DNA of 5,387 nucleotides, taken from assembly GCA_029266295.1 (NCBI GenBank), contig JAQSXD010000294.1, forward strand, positions 1 through 5,387, given 5' to 3'. The notes under the pieces are model-generated. The model saw nothing but the letters and a program-made list of their open reading frames with translations, made no database searches and was not told the DNA's origin. Source of the stretch: Bacillota bacterium. GTDB lineage: Bacteria; Bacillota; Clostridia; Peptostreptococcales; Anaerovoracaceae. Made by a program: the position numbers and the translations under genes. Below, piece by piece: positions 5,376-5,387 of the stretch (its first letter is position 1; each line of letters opens with the position of its first letter).

Positions 5376-5387
5376 AGTTTCATTAAG

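Noticed and set aside
5201..5383. A 60-residue minus-strand open frame starting MKLWVIFFIIVV, overlapping the DUF3810 start
   Set aside because: It overlaps the well-supported DUF3810 gene by more than 70 bases in another frame. Its hydrophobic start comes from A+T-rich leader sequence, and its own ribosome binding site would lie mostly outside the window. A tail of an upstream gene cannot be fully excluded.

Overview
The window looks like chromosome from a strictly anaerobic, low-to-moderate G+C Gram-positive bacterium of the Clostridia. The support is strong GGAGG-type ribosome binding sites before every gene, sigma-A-like promoters, a classic U-tailed terminator, an anaerobic carbon-monoxide-dehydrogenase-family enzyme, and a LysM wall-binding secreted protein. 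I cannot name a genus. All four supportable genes lie on the minus strand, so transcription runs from the right edge to the left edge. I see no RNA genes, CRISPR arrays or insertion sequences.

From right to left the layout is as follows. (1) 5273-4137 encodes a DUF3810-type membrane protein with a zinc-protease HEFAH motif. (2) 4017-2104 encodes a 637-residue CooS-family protein, followed by a very clear intrinsic terminator at 2023-2053. (3) 1913-729 encodes a secreted protein with a signal peptide, one LysM domain, a low-complexity linker and a C39-like cysteine peptidase domain. Its frame stays open and coding-like for 22 codons past a TAG stop. A long hairpin lies at 601-645. (4) 489-1 is the start of a further conserved protein that runs off the left edge, with its own promoter.

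The main result is that the CooS-family protein is probably not an ordinary CO dehydrogenase. By position-consistent manual alignment with the Carboxydothermus CODH-II numbering I remember, five of six C-cluster ligands are kept (His267, Cys346, Cys456, Cys487, Cys528). The sixth, Cys295 in CODH-II, is Glu303 here. That set (His, Glu, four Cys) is the one that holds the Fe/S/O hybrid cluster of hybrid cluster protein (HCP), and it matches the deviant enzyme CooS-V, reported to lack CO oxidation activity and to turn over hydroxylamine slowly. The catalytic His93 position is Tyr99, and the D-cluster motif is CX2C, the form associated with a [2Fe-2S] cluster in the Desulfovibrio vulgaris enzyme. 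No nickel-insertion gene, CooF ferredoxin or acetyl-CoA synthase gene is in the window. A hybrid-cluster redox or nitrosative-stress enzyme is therefore a better working label than CO dehydrogenase.

The neighbouring genes do not form an obvious pathway with it. The cell-envelope themes (membrane metalloprotease-like protein, LysM peptidase-like protein) are shared by its two flanks, but the terminator separates the LysM gene from it.
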